DNA from: Chara braunii
Taxonomy: Eukaryota > Streptophyta > Charophyceae > Charales > Characeae
Direction: 5' to 3'
DNA length: 34,541 nucleotides
Assembly (NCBI GenBank): GCA_003427395.1
Contig: BFEA01000774.1
Coordinates: 541,380-575,920 of the forward strand
The first letter of the stretch is position 1, and each line of letters begins with the position of its first letter. The notes beneath the pieces are model-generated. The model saw only the letters and a program-made list of their open reading frames with translations. It was not told the origin of the DNA and made no database searches. Of the stretch, positions 9,494 to 18,420 are shown piece after piece. Made by a program: the position numbers and the translations under genes.

Positions 9494-9757
9494 ATATCTT
9501 TTTCAGACTGTGTCGTGCGGCGGTCTCTCTTCCTCTACTTCTGCCCTCCAGTCGGTGTGTCCATTGATGCAGTTTACTTTTTCTCACTATGTATGTTGAC
9601 GTTGTGGTCTGTTAATCTTTCCTTCCTGGATCTTTTCAGACTGTGTCGTGCGGTTGGTGCCGTCTTTGTCATCATCCTTCCAGATGGTGTTTGTCTGTGC
9701 ATCTCTACTTGCTCCCTTTGAATGTCTGTTGACGTTGCTGTCTGTTCATCTTTCTTT
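9494..9757 (+). repeat. Tandem duplication of about 134 bp
   Basis: The copies begin with TTTTCAGACTGTGTCGTGCGG (about 9501 and 9634) and both later contain TGTTGACGTTG and TCTGTT(A/C)ATCTTTC. They are diverged and lie just downstream of eL33. Confidence 0.85.
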
Positions 9758-9868
9758 CATTGACGAGGAACAATATCTTTTGGATTAAAATCACTTGAGG
9801 AATGCTGTAATCTCCTCACTGTTGTTCCTCGAAGTAACTGTCGTTGACGAAGAATACTGTCTTGTGTG

Positions 9869-9871
<3 letters not shown>

Positions 9872-9918
<47 letters not shown>
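9872..9918 (+). repeat. (GA)n microsatellite, about 23 units
   Basis: A pure GA dinucleotide run, followed by GGGTGTGTCGAAC. Confidence 0.98.
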
Positions 9919-9921
<3 letters not shown>

Positions 9922-10164
9922 GTGTCGAACAAAGACAGATCGAGGACTGTGGCAATGATGAATAGGGGGAGGAGATGAAACCATGGAGAATCAGATCGAG
10001 TTTCTTTCCCTATCAGTGGAAGGCCAAAGTTGCCGAAAAGATGAAAAATACTGAAATGGAATGCGGAAAAAAAACGGCAAACGGTGGTTCGTAACCTTTC
10101 TTCAGTCCGCAATTCTTTTGCTGCAAGCTTTAAATCTCTCTCTCGGTGTCCCTCTCTCTCTCTC

Positions 10165-10262
10165 GTTGTCCCCATATCGTTTCCATTTGATTCCATGGGG
10201 ATTCTAACTTGTGTCCATAAGTATTTAATAGCTGGAGGTGTGTTACCATTCAGCCACATAGA
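10165..10262 (-). mobile_element. tRNA-derived SINE-like repeat, copy 1
   Basis: Read on the minus strand, it has an A-box-like TGGCTGAATGG (10256-10246) and a degraded B-box-like AGTTAGAATCCC (10209-10198) at tRNA-like spacing. It is followed by GGAATCAAATGGAAACGATATGGGG and then a GA-rich tail. It is about 80% similar by eye to the copy at 10454-10545. Confidence 0.6.
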
Positions 10263-10453
10263 ATTAGGGCATACCCTCTAAAAAAAAATAAAAGAAATCG
10301 TTGCTTTCCAAGAGAAGCGTTTGTTGTATCTCCGTGGCCAGTAACCTGCAGTGAGCATCTACAGTCCGCCTCTCGTTCTCTCCGATCTGTATAAATCTAT
10401 GCATCTAACCTGTCTCTCCAACCTCTCTCTCTCCCTCTCTGTCGTTATGATGC

Positions 10454-10545
10454 CCCCACATCGTTTCCATCTGATCCCATCGGGATTCGAACTCATGTCC
10501 ATCAAGTATTTGACAGCTCGAGGTGTGTTTCCAATCAGCCACAGG
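10454..10545 (-). mobile_element. tRNA-derived SINE-like repeat, copy 2
   Basis: The minus strand carries the A-box-like TGGCTGATTGG (10541-10531) and a good B-box AGTTCGAATCCC (10493-10482). Both are internal RNA polymerase III promoter elements at roughly tRNA spacing. The acceptor arms do not pair, so this is tRNA-derived and not a tRNA gene. As in copy 1, a CT-rich tract lies on one side (10415-10442) and an A-run on the other (10549-10558). Confidence 0.65.
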
Positions 10546-10559
10546 TAAAAAAAAAACAT

Positions 10560-11070
10560 AGACGACAATCGTTGCTTTCGTTGCCTCCTGAAATAAGCGG
10601 TCGTTTTATCGTCCTTCCTCCTCCCCCTCTACCATCTTTCACCTGGTAGAAGCAAGCTCTTTATGAGCTTGGGCAACCTTTCAATCTGGGGTAATGACCG
10701 TGCGCGTTCTATCAGGGGGAGGAGGATACGTTCTGGAAACGTCGCCTTCCCCCCTCCGGCTGGCTGCTCCCTTGGTCGCGGCTTCATTCCCCCTGGGTGA
10801 GCTCTTTCGGGTTTCTTTTTTCGGGGGGGGTATTGGAGCCCCTTGTTGACTTGCTCAATATATTATTAATTTATTATTTATTTAAAAAATCGAAGAGGTC
10901 GAAAAGGACGTGAATGAGGTCTGCGCCCGTTTCCTGTTTGCCATCCCTCGTTGGACAGTCGTGCATACTTCTTTTTTGTCTTTTTCTGTCGGATTTTTTT
11001 GCATATAGAACGAACATAGCAGTGTAATCTGATTATAATATCAATTTGTTAGGTGATGTGTTGCCATTCC
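10560..11070. other. Intergenic, no gene recognised
   Basis: Mixed-composition sequence with a G-run near 10825 and an AT-rich stretch at 10855-10890. No conserved exon or element is seen. Confidence 0.4.
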
Positions 11071-11168
11071 CGAACGTGTTGCCATTCTATACACGTGGTT
11101 TGATCTCATTTGCCATTCACGGACGTGTTGGCATTCTATCCACGTGGCTTGATCTCATTTGCCATTCA
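11071..11168 (+). repeat. 49-bp tandem duplication
   Basis: The copies start CGAACGTGTTGCCATTCTAT (11071) and CGGACGTGTTGGCATTCTAT (11120). Both continue with CACGTGG and TTGATCTCATTTGCCATTCA. Confidence 0.9.
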
Positions 11169-11281
11169 CTCACGCGCGTTCAGTATGGTACAGGCAAAAA
11201 AGGGGGCACACATGAGACGGACCTAACACGCGAAGCTCAATGACGTGGACGTCTACTATCAGGCTACCAGGTAGTGCACTT

Positions 11282-11315
11282 TTTACTAATTAATATTTGA
11301 TATTTAATTAGTAAA
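11282..11315. repeat. AT-rich perfect palindrome (12-bp arms)
   Basis: TTTACTAATTAA and TTAATTAGTAAA are separated by 10 bases. Confidence 0.85.
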
Positions 11316-11884
11316 TATAATAGCAGTACTTGAACAAAAGTAAACCCAACTTGCTCCCTTTTTCCCCATCTTTTTATCAGCATCACTCTGTTTCACAGCT
11401 CTTCTTCTCTCTCTCTCTGTCTTTCTCTCTGTCTTAAGTTTCTATCTCTTTTTAACCATCTCATTCTCAGAACATCAACTCTCATCGTCTTTTTTTCCCC
11501 GTCTCTTGTTCACCATCCCATAACTCTGCCCTTCCGTCTCCATCATCGGTAGATCTGTACTCCGTTTGATCGACTAATGTTCGATCGCATGTGAATATCG
11601 TTGTCGCTTTTTTGGCACTGGCTGGCTGACCCTGACGCGCTTTGGAGTGACGCCAGAACATTTCAACCTCATCAGGGGGACAGGTCGACGCTGTGTTAAC
11701 CCGAGTTATTTCTCTACTCAGCCTCGTTGATGGAGAGACACCACGCCGACCCAGGTTTCGATTGTAGGTGGAATCAGATGAACAGAACAAAAGAATTCTT
11801 GATTTTTCTGGGTCGGATCAGTTAAATGGCGATAGCTCAAGGTCGGGGGGGGAGATGATGATCCCCACCCAGATGCTTGAAAAA

Positions 11885-12016
11885 CGAAGCCACCTAGGAT
11901 TTACCTTAGGTCGGTTGGTACGCCCATCAACTGTCGAGATATAAAGACCCCCTAGTTCGAAGCCATCCTTGTATTAGTTGTTACGCTCATGAACTGTCTA
12001 GATAGACCCCCTCGTG
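11885..12016 (+). repeat. Diverged tandem duplication, about 70 bp
   Basis: Two blocks start CGAAGCCA (11885, 11958). Both contain a TTAGGTCGGTTGGTACGC or TTAGTTGTTACGC motif, then CAACTGTCGAGATA or GAACTGTCTAGATA, then AGACCCCCT. Confidence 0.7.
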
Positions 12017-12271
12017 CGAATCCAGACGCAATCGGACGAACAGGATAAAAATAAAGTAAATCTGCTGAGTTTCAGACAAGGATATATAGAGGACGTCGCC
12101 CTCGACAAACACGTCGAAACGAAGAAGAGAAAAGGAAAGAAGGGGGATGAGGAACTGAGGGAAAGAAACAACTAGCAAAACTTTTCTCGGATTCTTGGTC
12201 TCGTTAATCAACGATGACGAATGGAGAGGAGCCGTGTTACGTGAGATCTTGGTCATTGCTCCGTTACACAC

Positions 12272-12346
12272 CGAATGTGCAAAATGAGAATGAATCTTCC
12301 GCTAGAACATTGGAATAGACATCGTCATATTTCGTCTTTTGTGCAT
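12272..12346. repeat. Short foldback (MITE-like) repeat, copy 2
   Basis: It starts ATGTGCAAAATGAGAATG, shares GAATCTTCCGCTAG with the copy at 1890, and ends CTTTTGTGCATGT. The termini are imperfect inverted repeats. Confidence 0.45.
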
Positions 12347-12560
12347 GTGTCGAGTAGTGGAGCGAGGCCCCTTTCCCCGGTTGTTCTGCCGTTCGAAGGT
12401 CTGTGCCATCATGTCAGCATGTCCGACTTATCTGTTGAGGTCACTGCCGCATCGCTGAAGCAGGTTGAATGCGACAACAAAACGATTTGATGTATGTAGT
12501 GCTACTTAGTTTGTATAGGGTGGCTGAAGAATTGTGGCGTACAAGCATGTGGGGCATGCA

Positions 12561-12668
12561 GGTCATTGACGGTTTAGGAAACTTGAGATCTGCTAGTGAT
12601 GACGTAGTCTGCCCGGTCATTGACGGTTCAGGAAACTTGAGATCTGCTATTGCTAACGTAGTCTTCCC
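12561..12668 (+). repeat. 54-bp tandem duplication
   Basis: Two direct copies begin GGTCATTGACGGTT at 12561 and 12615, with GGAAACTTGAGATCTGCTA in both. The 54-bp period keeps an 18-residue repeat in frame in a short plus-strand ORF (12469-12729), but nothing else supports coding. Confidence 0.9.
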
Positions 12669-12739
12669 CCCATCGCCGCCCTCTGCGTACAGCGTACGAC
12701 CTTCCTGCTTACCGTCGTCCGTCCCCTGAAGAGAACGCA

Positions 12740-13005
12740 CGACTACTACTGTTGTATCGTGGAGTGAAAGCCGGTCCAAATACAGCAGGTTCTTATTACA
12801 GTAGTATCATCGAGTGAAAGTTGGTCCAAACAAATGCGGATGTATACGCTTGGTACTGCTGTATGCTGGAGTGAAAGTTGGTCCAAATATAGCTGTATGC
12901 GCCTATTACTGGTGTATCGTGGAGTGAAAGTTGGTCGAAATACAGCAGTACTCTTATTACAGTAGTATCTTCGAGTGAAAGCTGGTCCAAATAAATACAG
13001 CTGTA
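12740..13005 (+). repeat. Minisatellite, 5 units of 50-57 bp
   Basis: The conserved word AGTGAAAG(T/C)(T/C)GGTC(C/G)AAA recurs at 12763, 12813, 12870, 12923 and 12974. The units also carry ATACAGCAG or its complement CTGCTGTAT, so the array can form internal hairpins. Unit lengths differ and are not multiples of three, so it is non-coding. Confidence 0.9.
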
Positions 13006-13346
13006 ATTTCGGTACCGTACCGTACGGTCCATTACGGGGGGACGGAGGGGGGAAGACGGTGGAGGCAGAGGTTAGCAATTATGCCGGCGAAGGAGTGTCC
13101 ACAATTACAGGCCTGTTGGTTGGGAGGCGGAAGTGACAATTTGAACCGTATCATGCGTTGAGCCTCGAGTGTGGAGTGATTTCATTTACCTTCCCCCATC
13201 TTTGCCTGCATTGTGTGTAGGAACCTGTCTAGGTTCATTAGATGGCACTTGGTCATGTTTCTGACTTGGGGGAACTGCTGGGGACAGCTCCCGCGGCCAT
13301 GCCATGACTGATTGCAGCAATGTCACCTTTTTTGCAACGATCAGAG

Positions 13347-13572
13347 ATTTCCTTTGCAAAAATGATGTTTTCTTGTTGTCATCTCAGCAATTTCTTTTGG
13401 AGAGGCGATGCTTTCTTGTCGACGTCAGCAATTTCCTCTGCAAAAATGAAGTTTTCTTCTTCACGTCAGCGATTTCCTTTGCAACGGCAATGTTTTATTG
13501 TTGATGTCAGCAATTTCCTTTGCAGAAATGGTGTTTTCTCGTAGACGCCTGCAATTTCCTTGGCAGCGACGT
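13347..13572 (+). repeat. 41-bp minisatellite, about 5.5 units
   Basis: Units start ATTTCCTTTGCA at 41-43 bp intervals from 13347, each with ...TGTTTTCTTGT... and GTCAGCA. An additional degraded unit may precede it (about 13327). The period breaks any reading frame. Confidence 0.92.
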
Positions 13573-13797
13573 CTCCTTGCCCCCCACCCCACCACCACCC
13601 TCCTCCCGCCCTGCAGGCCGGTCCCCCGCCGCCCTTTCTCCCTACCCGATATCGTGGTTTTCTTTTTCATCCCTTGTGGATGGATTTGTTTTTGTGTTAT
13701 GGATGGATTTGTTTTGTGTTATGGATGTTGGTTCATGTTATGATTATTTTTTTCTCTTTAATGGTGTCCCCCTTTCCCCTCCTGCCCGTTCTCCCTC
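13573..13797. other. Intergenic, C-rich then T-rich low-complexity sequence
   Basis: A C/CCA-rich stretch (13575-13640) is followed by a duplicated ATGGATGGATTTGTTTT(T)GTGTTATGGATG motif near 13677-13730. Open frames in all three plus-strand frames are Pro/Phe-rich low-complexity translations. Confidence 0.4.
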
Positions 13798-13843
13798 TTT
13801 CTCGACAGTCTCCTATCGGTGGATAGGAGACTGTGTCGAGAAA
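13798..13843. repeat. Strong hairpin, 20-bp stem with a 2-nt bulge and 4-nt loop
   Basis: TTTCTCGACAGTCTCCTATC (13798-13817) pairs with the reverse complement of 13822-13843 around the loop GGTG. The only irregularity is two unpaired bases (CA) in the right arm. On the plus strand it is followed by CCTCTTTTTT. This may be the footprint of a transposon excision or tip of a foldback element, or a structured RNA. There is no homology evidence for either. Confidence 0.85.
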
Positions 13844-14589
13844 CCTCTTTTTTCGATCCCTGCCTCGTCGTTTTTCTTCTTGGGTGGAGGTGCGGGGTGA
13901 CAATCCTCGATGCCTTGCCTCCTATCGTCCGTGCAGAGCTGATTTGAAATGGATCATGAATGAACATCACTAAGATAACGGGCCAGAAACCTTGAAGTAT
14001 GCTGAAAGACGATCTTGTGTGTGGAAATAAAAAAAGGCGCGATATAATGTGAATGTGGCAGGCGTGTTGCCCCATGCGGGCTGCCCCGGGGAACGCACCC
14101 TGCTTTATGCTATTTTTTTGAAGCTGTTGTATGACATAGTAGATGAGAAAACTCTTCCTAATATGAGATGTATGCGTAAGGGGAGGAGATGGGGTGTGCT
14201 GTGGCGGTCGTTCACGACAAGCAGGTACACAGACTTGTATGCGAGAGCTAAAGTTGGAATTAAGCTGCAAGAAAAAATAGAAGGGGTTCCCCAAAGAAAG
14301 CCGGAGGATAGATTGTCAAGAAGCGTATGTAGGGGGGTTATCTATTCTGCTCGAAGGGTTTATAGGGGGAGCTATTCTGCTCCAGACTGCTTGCTATATA
14401 TTATGCTCGGTCGGATTGGCACCTCGAGTGTGCCGCGTTGTCTCTCTGCACTAGAGGTATAAAAAGATGCTCTGTTTTACTCATCTGGGCGGAATAGGGG
14501 GGGCTGTTGTCGTGCAAATCTACAACAAACAGGGGCATATATGACCGCGTCTGACCCGGCCTCGATGCACCTGGCCGCAATGACCTTGA
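13844..14589. other. Intergenic, no gene recognised
   Basis: A 137-codon plus-strand frame (14049-14462) and a 178-codon minus-strand frame (13758-14294) overlap here. Neither shows recognisable domains or coding-like composition. A short duplication, TCTATTCTGCTC / GCTATTCTGCTCC, lies at 14340-14383. Confidence 0.4.
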
Positions 14590-14915
14590 TATACATTGAT
14601 TTTCATTATTTACATTATTTACATAATTGATTCACTAAAATACCTTGAACTATTGACAGTTAATAATTTCAAGGTTAAACTATCTTTGGATTTCAAAAGG
14701 CCCCTATCGTCTAGCTGGCCTCGGACACCTCCCTTTCACAGAGCCAACGGGGATTCGACTTCCCCTGGGGGTACCCATGATATATCTCATTAAATTTCTA
14801 TCGTAGTGTCAATTTCTCAACAATTCTTAAATAATGTTATTTTGCATCATTTTTATTATTCAAAGACTATTTGATAATAGGGAAATAAAAAATACAACGA
14901 TATAGTCCAATCTTG
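14590..14915. other. AT-rich block, candidate organelle DNA insertion around the tRNA-Glu
   Basis: The composition drops to strongly AT-rich on both sides of the tRNA-like sequence, as in organelle spacers, and rises again after about 14920. No organelle gene other than the tRNA is recognised, so the limits are approximate. Confidence 0.4.
14700..14773 (+). pseudogene. trnE: Organelle-type tRNA-Glu(UUC), decayed nuclear copy
   Basis: The 74-nt sequence has an acceptor stem GCCCCTA / TGGGGGT with G-U wobbles, a D-arm GTCT...GGAC, an anticodon loop CTTTCAC with anticodon TTC, and a perfect T-arm GGGGA-TTCGACT-TCCCC. It ends in the discriminator A with no encoded CCA. The T-arm and acceptor 3' half match plastid trnE-UUC as I know it. 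The anticodon stem (CCTCC / AGAGC) has mismatches at both ends and the D-loop looks one base too long. It is therefore probably a decayed transferred copy (NUPT, or NUMT if mitochondrial). Confidence 0.7.
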
Positions 14916-15339
14916 CTAGCTCGAAGAGAGTCATATAAGTGGCAAGAGCACGCGTGTGAGTACATGCGCACAGACATACAGTTTTGGTCTTGGGTGCAAT
15001 GGTCTTGGCAAGTGCACGCGTGAGTTTTCATTTCCAACAGAACGGAAACCCTCACACGTCGATCATGGATGTATACAAGCTATTAATCTGGCTGGATACA
15101 GTCATGGCGAATGTATACAAGCAAGACGAGGTAAGCATTGCCCCCGAAGGTAACGCAATCCTGTTTTGGCTGCGCCGGACCGGAAAGGTACCCACGTTCG
15201 TTATCATTTTTTTATTTTATTTTGTTTTTTTATTATTTTTAATGGGGACAAGGCTCCAATCTATGAATTGGGAGCAGAAATGGGGTGAAGGGTAGTTGGT
15301 AACGTCGGCAATTCGGACTAAGTATATGTCTGGCAGGCA

Positions 15340-15475
15340 ATGTAGTTTAGCCGCATTTCAGACCAGGTACAGGTCGTACGAGTTTGTGGTGATGCGTTTC
15401 GGCCTTCGCAATGCACCTGGTGCATTCCAACACGTCCTGAATAGGATATTCAATAATCATTTAGAAAAGATAGCA
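15340..15475 (+). pseudogene. Ty3/gypsy reverse transcriptase fragment
   Basis: The frame encodes AAFQTRYRSYEFVVMRFGLR followed by NAPGAFQHVLNRIFNNHLEK. This matches the Ty3/gypsy RT signature F-x-TRYG-x-(Y/F)EF-x-VMPFGL-x-NAP-x-x-FQ-x-x-MN-x-IF. Both conserved G/P positions are replaced (R for G after RY, R for P before FGL). No catalytic D-D motif, protease, integrase or LTR is seen nearby. It is a short fossil of about 45 codons. The surrounding sequence (14916-15339 and 15476-15860) contains T/A-rich tracts and nothing else recognised. Confidence 0.8.
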
Positions 15476-15866
15476 AATCCAGATATCCTGCAGACCAATT
15501 TTATCTGGATTTTTCACTCCGGATGAAATTTTCGGATAAATTCCGGATATGGAAAGTCCGGTCCTTCGCAAAATACGTTTTTTTTTTAACAAAACCAAAC
15601 TGAACTTTTTTCTTTTTTCTTTTTTGTTTTTTCCCAAACCTTTCTTGTCTTTGTAGGATCTTTCCAAATTTAACGGATTTTCCAAATTTACCTGAAAAAA
15701 AAAAAAACAATACCCTGAAGAGGCATATGATTATTTGAGTTTCAAAGGGCCCTACAATGAGAGGGAGTGTATTGATAGATATAGACCTCCTGATCTGTTT
15801 GTGGACACAGCTACGTGCATGTACCATTCGGTAAGCAGTACATCAAGGAGAGGAGCGCAGCTCCCG

Positions 15867-15922
15867 TCGATGTGAGTGTGGGGACCACATAACCTCGATG
15901 TGAGTGTGGGGACCATATAACC
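15867..15922 (+). repeat. 28-bp tandem duplication
   Basis: TCGATGTGAGTGTGGGGACC is followed by ACATAACC in the first copy and ATATAACC in the second. Confidence 0.92.
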
Positions 15923-16279
15923 TTGAGTCTGGCAAAAGCACATCCAACTAGTGCATAGCAAAATTGAAAACTTTGGGCTGTCGTGTGACTATGGACCTCC
16001 GCTCCACTACTGACATTGTTCATGCATCTGGACGGCTTCGGCACCAGGTGCATTCGGACGGATTCATATCGAGGGATCTGTACGGGAGCGACATCCTATA
16101 ACAAGTCAAAATCATGCAAGCACCTTTACTCGTGATCCATCAGTTGTCCTCCTATGCTGTTCACCTGCATGGAATGTCTCTTGTCATGTCTGTATTGGCC
16201 TCAAACGTTCAGTCTAGATACACAGTGACACCGCCATTATGTCCGTGTGTTGAAGAGGCTATTGGAGAGAACTGCCTGT

Positions 16280-16350
16280 TTGGCAGTTAGGGGCGCTGGT
16301 ATGAGCAGACGTCTCTATCTCCCCTGGGGAGGCTCCATCTAATGGTGGGG
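16280..16350 (-). mobile_element. Fragment of the LINE-A/B 3' tail family
   Basis: The plus strand reads GGGGCGCTGGTATGAGCAGAC...GGGGAGGCTCCATCTAATGGTGGGG. This matches the LINE B 3' tail at 25098-25160 (GGGGTGCTGATAAGAGCAGAC...GGGGAGGCTCCATCTATTGGTGGGG). No poly(A) or poly(T) run adjoins it. Confidence 0.65.
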
Positions 16351-17065
16351 GTGAAGAGGGTATTATATGTGTGCCCTTCTTCGTGTTATTCAGAAGGGTA
16401 TTTTCAAACTGTCGTTCTGTATATAGCTTATTGTGTGTGATATATAACCCTCTTTCCACTTGACGACCGTGGAAATGAATCTGGGCCTGAACTGCAGCCC
16501 ATGCATTCAGACGGTTGGACCGGTCGCAATGTATCTGTTCGTTCGTCATTCCACATACTCGTCGAATGTTGAGTAGTGGAGTGATGATACGTTATCTGTT
16601 TTTTTTCACCCCCCATCTGCCACACAGCACATGGAAGGGTCCTAGACTCCTATTCTGGGAAAAAAAAAAAAAAGGTTCTTTTGCTCGGAACATCCGTTAA
16701 ATTTGGAACGAAGCCAAAAAAGTTAACAAAAAAGTAATATACTGAATATTAGCATGAAGAAGAAGTTAACAAAAAAGACGAAAGAAGGCAAAATATCGCC
16801 TGGAAAGTAGAGAAAAATAAGAAGGAAAGGGAAGGCGAATCCTATCCAAATTGCTCTGGATGTATAGCTGAGATCACCATCTGGTCTATCTTCATCCCCC
16901 TTCCCTCCTACCCCTCCGGCCCCCAACCTTGTCTCACCAACTCCCCTTAGCTGTGCATCACACGAAGCCTATATTCTATGACAGTCCCCAACCCCACTCT
17001 ACCCCCCACTCTACCTTTCACGCCCCCTTCATGCCCCCTTCACACAGAGACTGACATGCTCACAG
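16351..17065. other. Intergenic, no gene recognised
   Basis: It contains an A-run (about 16661-16673) and two copies of AAGTTAACAAAAAAG (about 16718 and 16764). A C-rich stretch at 16905-17045 contains a duplicated CCCCACTCTACC motif. Confidence 0.4.
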
Positions 17066-17233
17066 GGAGACTTTGAAAGTTCTGAGTTGTGTGCCACACA
17101 AAGATATCTGCATCTTGGTGGCCGTGAGAACTCTATTATAGTTTATAAGCCAGGTGAAGCAAAAGCTGAACGACTTGTTGAAGATATAAATCCATCTCTA
17201 AATCCACCTCTCGGATACACGTACCCTTTGCAA
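17066..17233 (+). CDS. Candidate coding exon, unidentified protein (56 codons)
   Basis: The segment starts after an acceptor-like GCTCACAG, runs 168 nt open in one frame, and ends before a possible weak donor CAA|GTACTT. The translation starts [20 protein letters not shown] and continues [20 protein letters not shown] then [16 protein letters not shown]. It has balanced composition with no low-complexity runs, unlike other frames in this region. I do not recognise the family. No partner exons were found nearby. It could be an exon of a gene extending across the region, a transferred fragment, or chance. A nad4 fragment starts only about 33 bp downstream. Confidence 0.4.
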
Positions 17234-17265
17234 GTACTTCTCAACTCCAAAAACAGAGAGAGAGG

Positions 17266-17399
17266 ATTGCTTTTTTTGCATCTTTTGCAGTGAAAGTACC
17301 TATGGTACCAGTTCATATTTGGGTACCTGAAGCACATGTAGAAGCACCCACCGCTGGATCTGTTATCTTAGCGGGAATTCTCTTAAAATTGGGAACTTA
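17266..17399 (+). pseudogene. nad4: Mitochondrial nad4 fragment in nuclear DNA (NUMT)
   Basis: The frame encodes [20 protein letters not shown] then [20 protein letters not shown] and KLGT, followed by a stop. This is the conserved core of NADH dehydrogenase subunit 4 (complex I, inner mitochondrial membrane). The expected next codon (Tyr) is lost at the right border, where GGAACTTA runs into AGAGAGAGACGG. One conservative change (L to V after HIW) is seen. With about 44 codons out of roughly 495, no start and unrelated flanks, this is a transferred fragment and not a working gene. Confidence 0.92.
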
Positions 17400-17740
17400 G
17401 AGAGAGACGGGGGGGAGGGGGGGGGTGTGCTGTTAGTGATTGGGAAGTAACATGTGGAATGTAACTTGAAATGTGGAAAAGTGGAAGCTAACTTGTGGGT
17501 GGTTTAGTGTTGTTTTGCCCAGAAGTCAATTTCTGTGTGCTGTGGGAATACAGTTCTGGTCTAGTTTATTAGTGGAGTTAGCACCAAGTAGTAGTAGTAG
17601 CAAATATATGTGTGTGTGTGGGGAGGGGGGGTGGGGGAGGAGGGGAAGGAATGCAAGATGTTAGACTCTCTAAGAAATGCTTTCTGAAATTCCGAGTTAA
17701 CGTACGTGTCAGGTGAAAGTTGTACGCGTCTCTCTCCCTC
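17400..17740. other. Intergenic, G-rich low complexity
   Basis: G-rich tracts at 17410-17428 and 17618-17650. No gene is recognised. Confidence 0.4.
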
Positions 17741-17744
17741 CTAC

Positions 17745-17818
17745 ACACGCATGCTCTCTCTCGCGCTCTCACACACACCTATGCACTCGCTCTCTCTCTC
17801 TCTGACATGCACACCTAT

Positions 17819-17856
<38 letters not shown>

Positions 17857-17872
17857 ACACACACACACACAA
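17745..17872 (+). repeat. CT/CA-rich microsatellite cluster
   Basis: (TC)n runs at 17789-17803 and 17821-17853 are mixed with (CA)n runs and two ACACCTATGC words. Confidence 0.9.
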
Positions 17873-18296
17873 ATGGACATGCAGTTGTCAATGAGCTTGT
17901 GCTATATCCTTGTTCTCTTCGTGTGAGAGTTGGTTACGGGTCGCGAAGTACGTTTCTAATCGCGTTTACGGCAAGAATGGTGATGTAGAGTCTTGCAATT
18001 GGCTGGCTTTTCCTGTCAACAACGTCAATTGGATGATCAACCCAATCTCGACCTGAGTGCAAAAGGTGGTGGAGGTTCACCTGCAGCAGCACAAGACATC
18101 GCCCCACATGTAGGGTGATTAGCGTTCGCATCTGATGGATTTGTTTCTTCTTAGCACAGAAACAGGAAATGGCATGTACAGAATGCAAACTCAAGGTATG
18201 GCAGCAGTACTTTAAGAAGGAACATGTTTGTCTGTCGGCAACTCGCGACCACTTTTCATTGTCGGTGCTCTTATGTTCTTTTTTATTTTCTTTCCC
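17873..18296. other. Intergenic, no gene recognised
   Basis: Ordinary mixed sequence. A 152-codon minus-strand frame crosses it but begins in the adjacent GT/GA microsatellite and has no recognisable domain. Confidence 0.4.
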
Positions 18297-18317
18297 GTGT
18301 GTGTGTGTGTGTGTGTA

Positions 18318-18382
<65 letters not shown>

Positions 18383-18420
18383 TTGTGCACAAGGAGTGAG
18401 AGAGAGAGAGAGAGATTGTG
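18297..18420 (+). repeat. Compound (GT)n-(GA)n microsatellite
   Basis: (GT)n at 18297-18340 is followed by (GA)n at 18341-18378. Then comes a duplicated block AGATTGTGCA(C/T)AAGGAGTG (about 18379 and 18412) around a second (GA)n run. Confidence 0.95.

Noticed and set aside
9756-9984. Possible CRISPR-like or satellite array around the (GA)n run
   Set aside because: It is a simple dinucleotide run with no spaced repeats, in a eukaryotic sequence.
12469-12729. 86-codon plus-strand frame with an 18-residue repeat
   Set aside because: Explained by the 54-bp tandem duplication, whose period happens to be divisible by three.
13304-13900. Several plus-strand frames (FLCKNEVFF-like and Pro-rich)
   Set aside because: They come from the 41-bp minisatellite and a C-rich low-complexity stretch. 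The repeat period is not a multiple of three.
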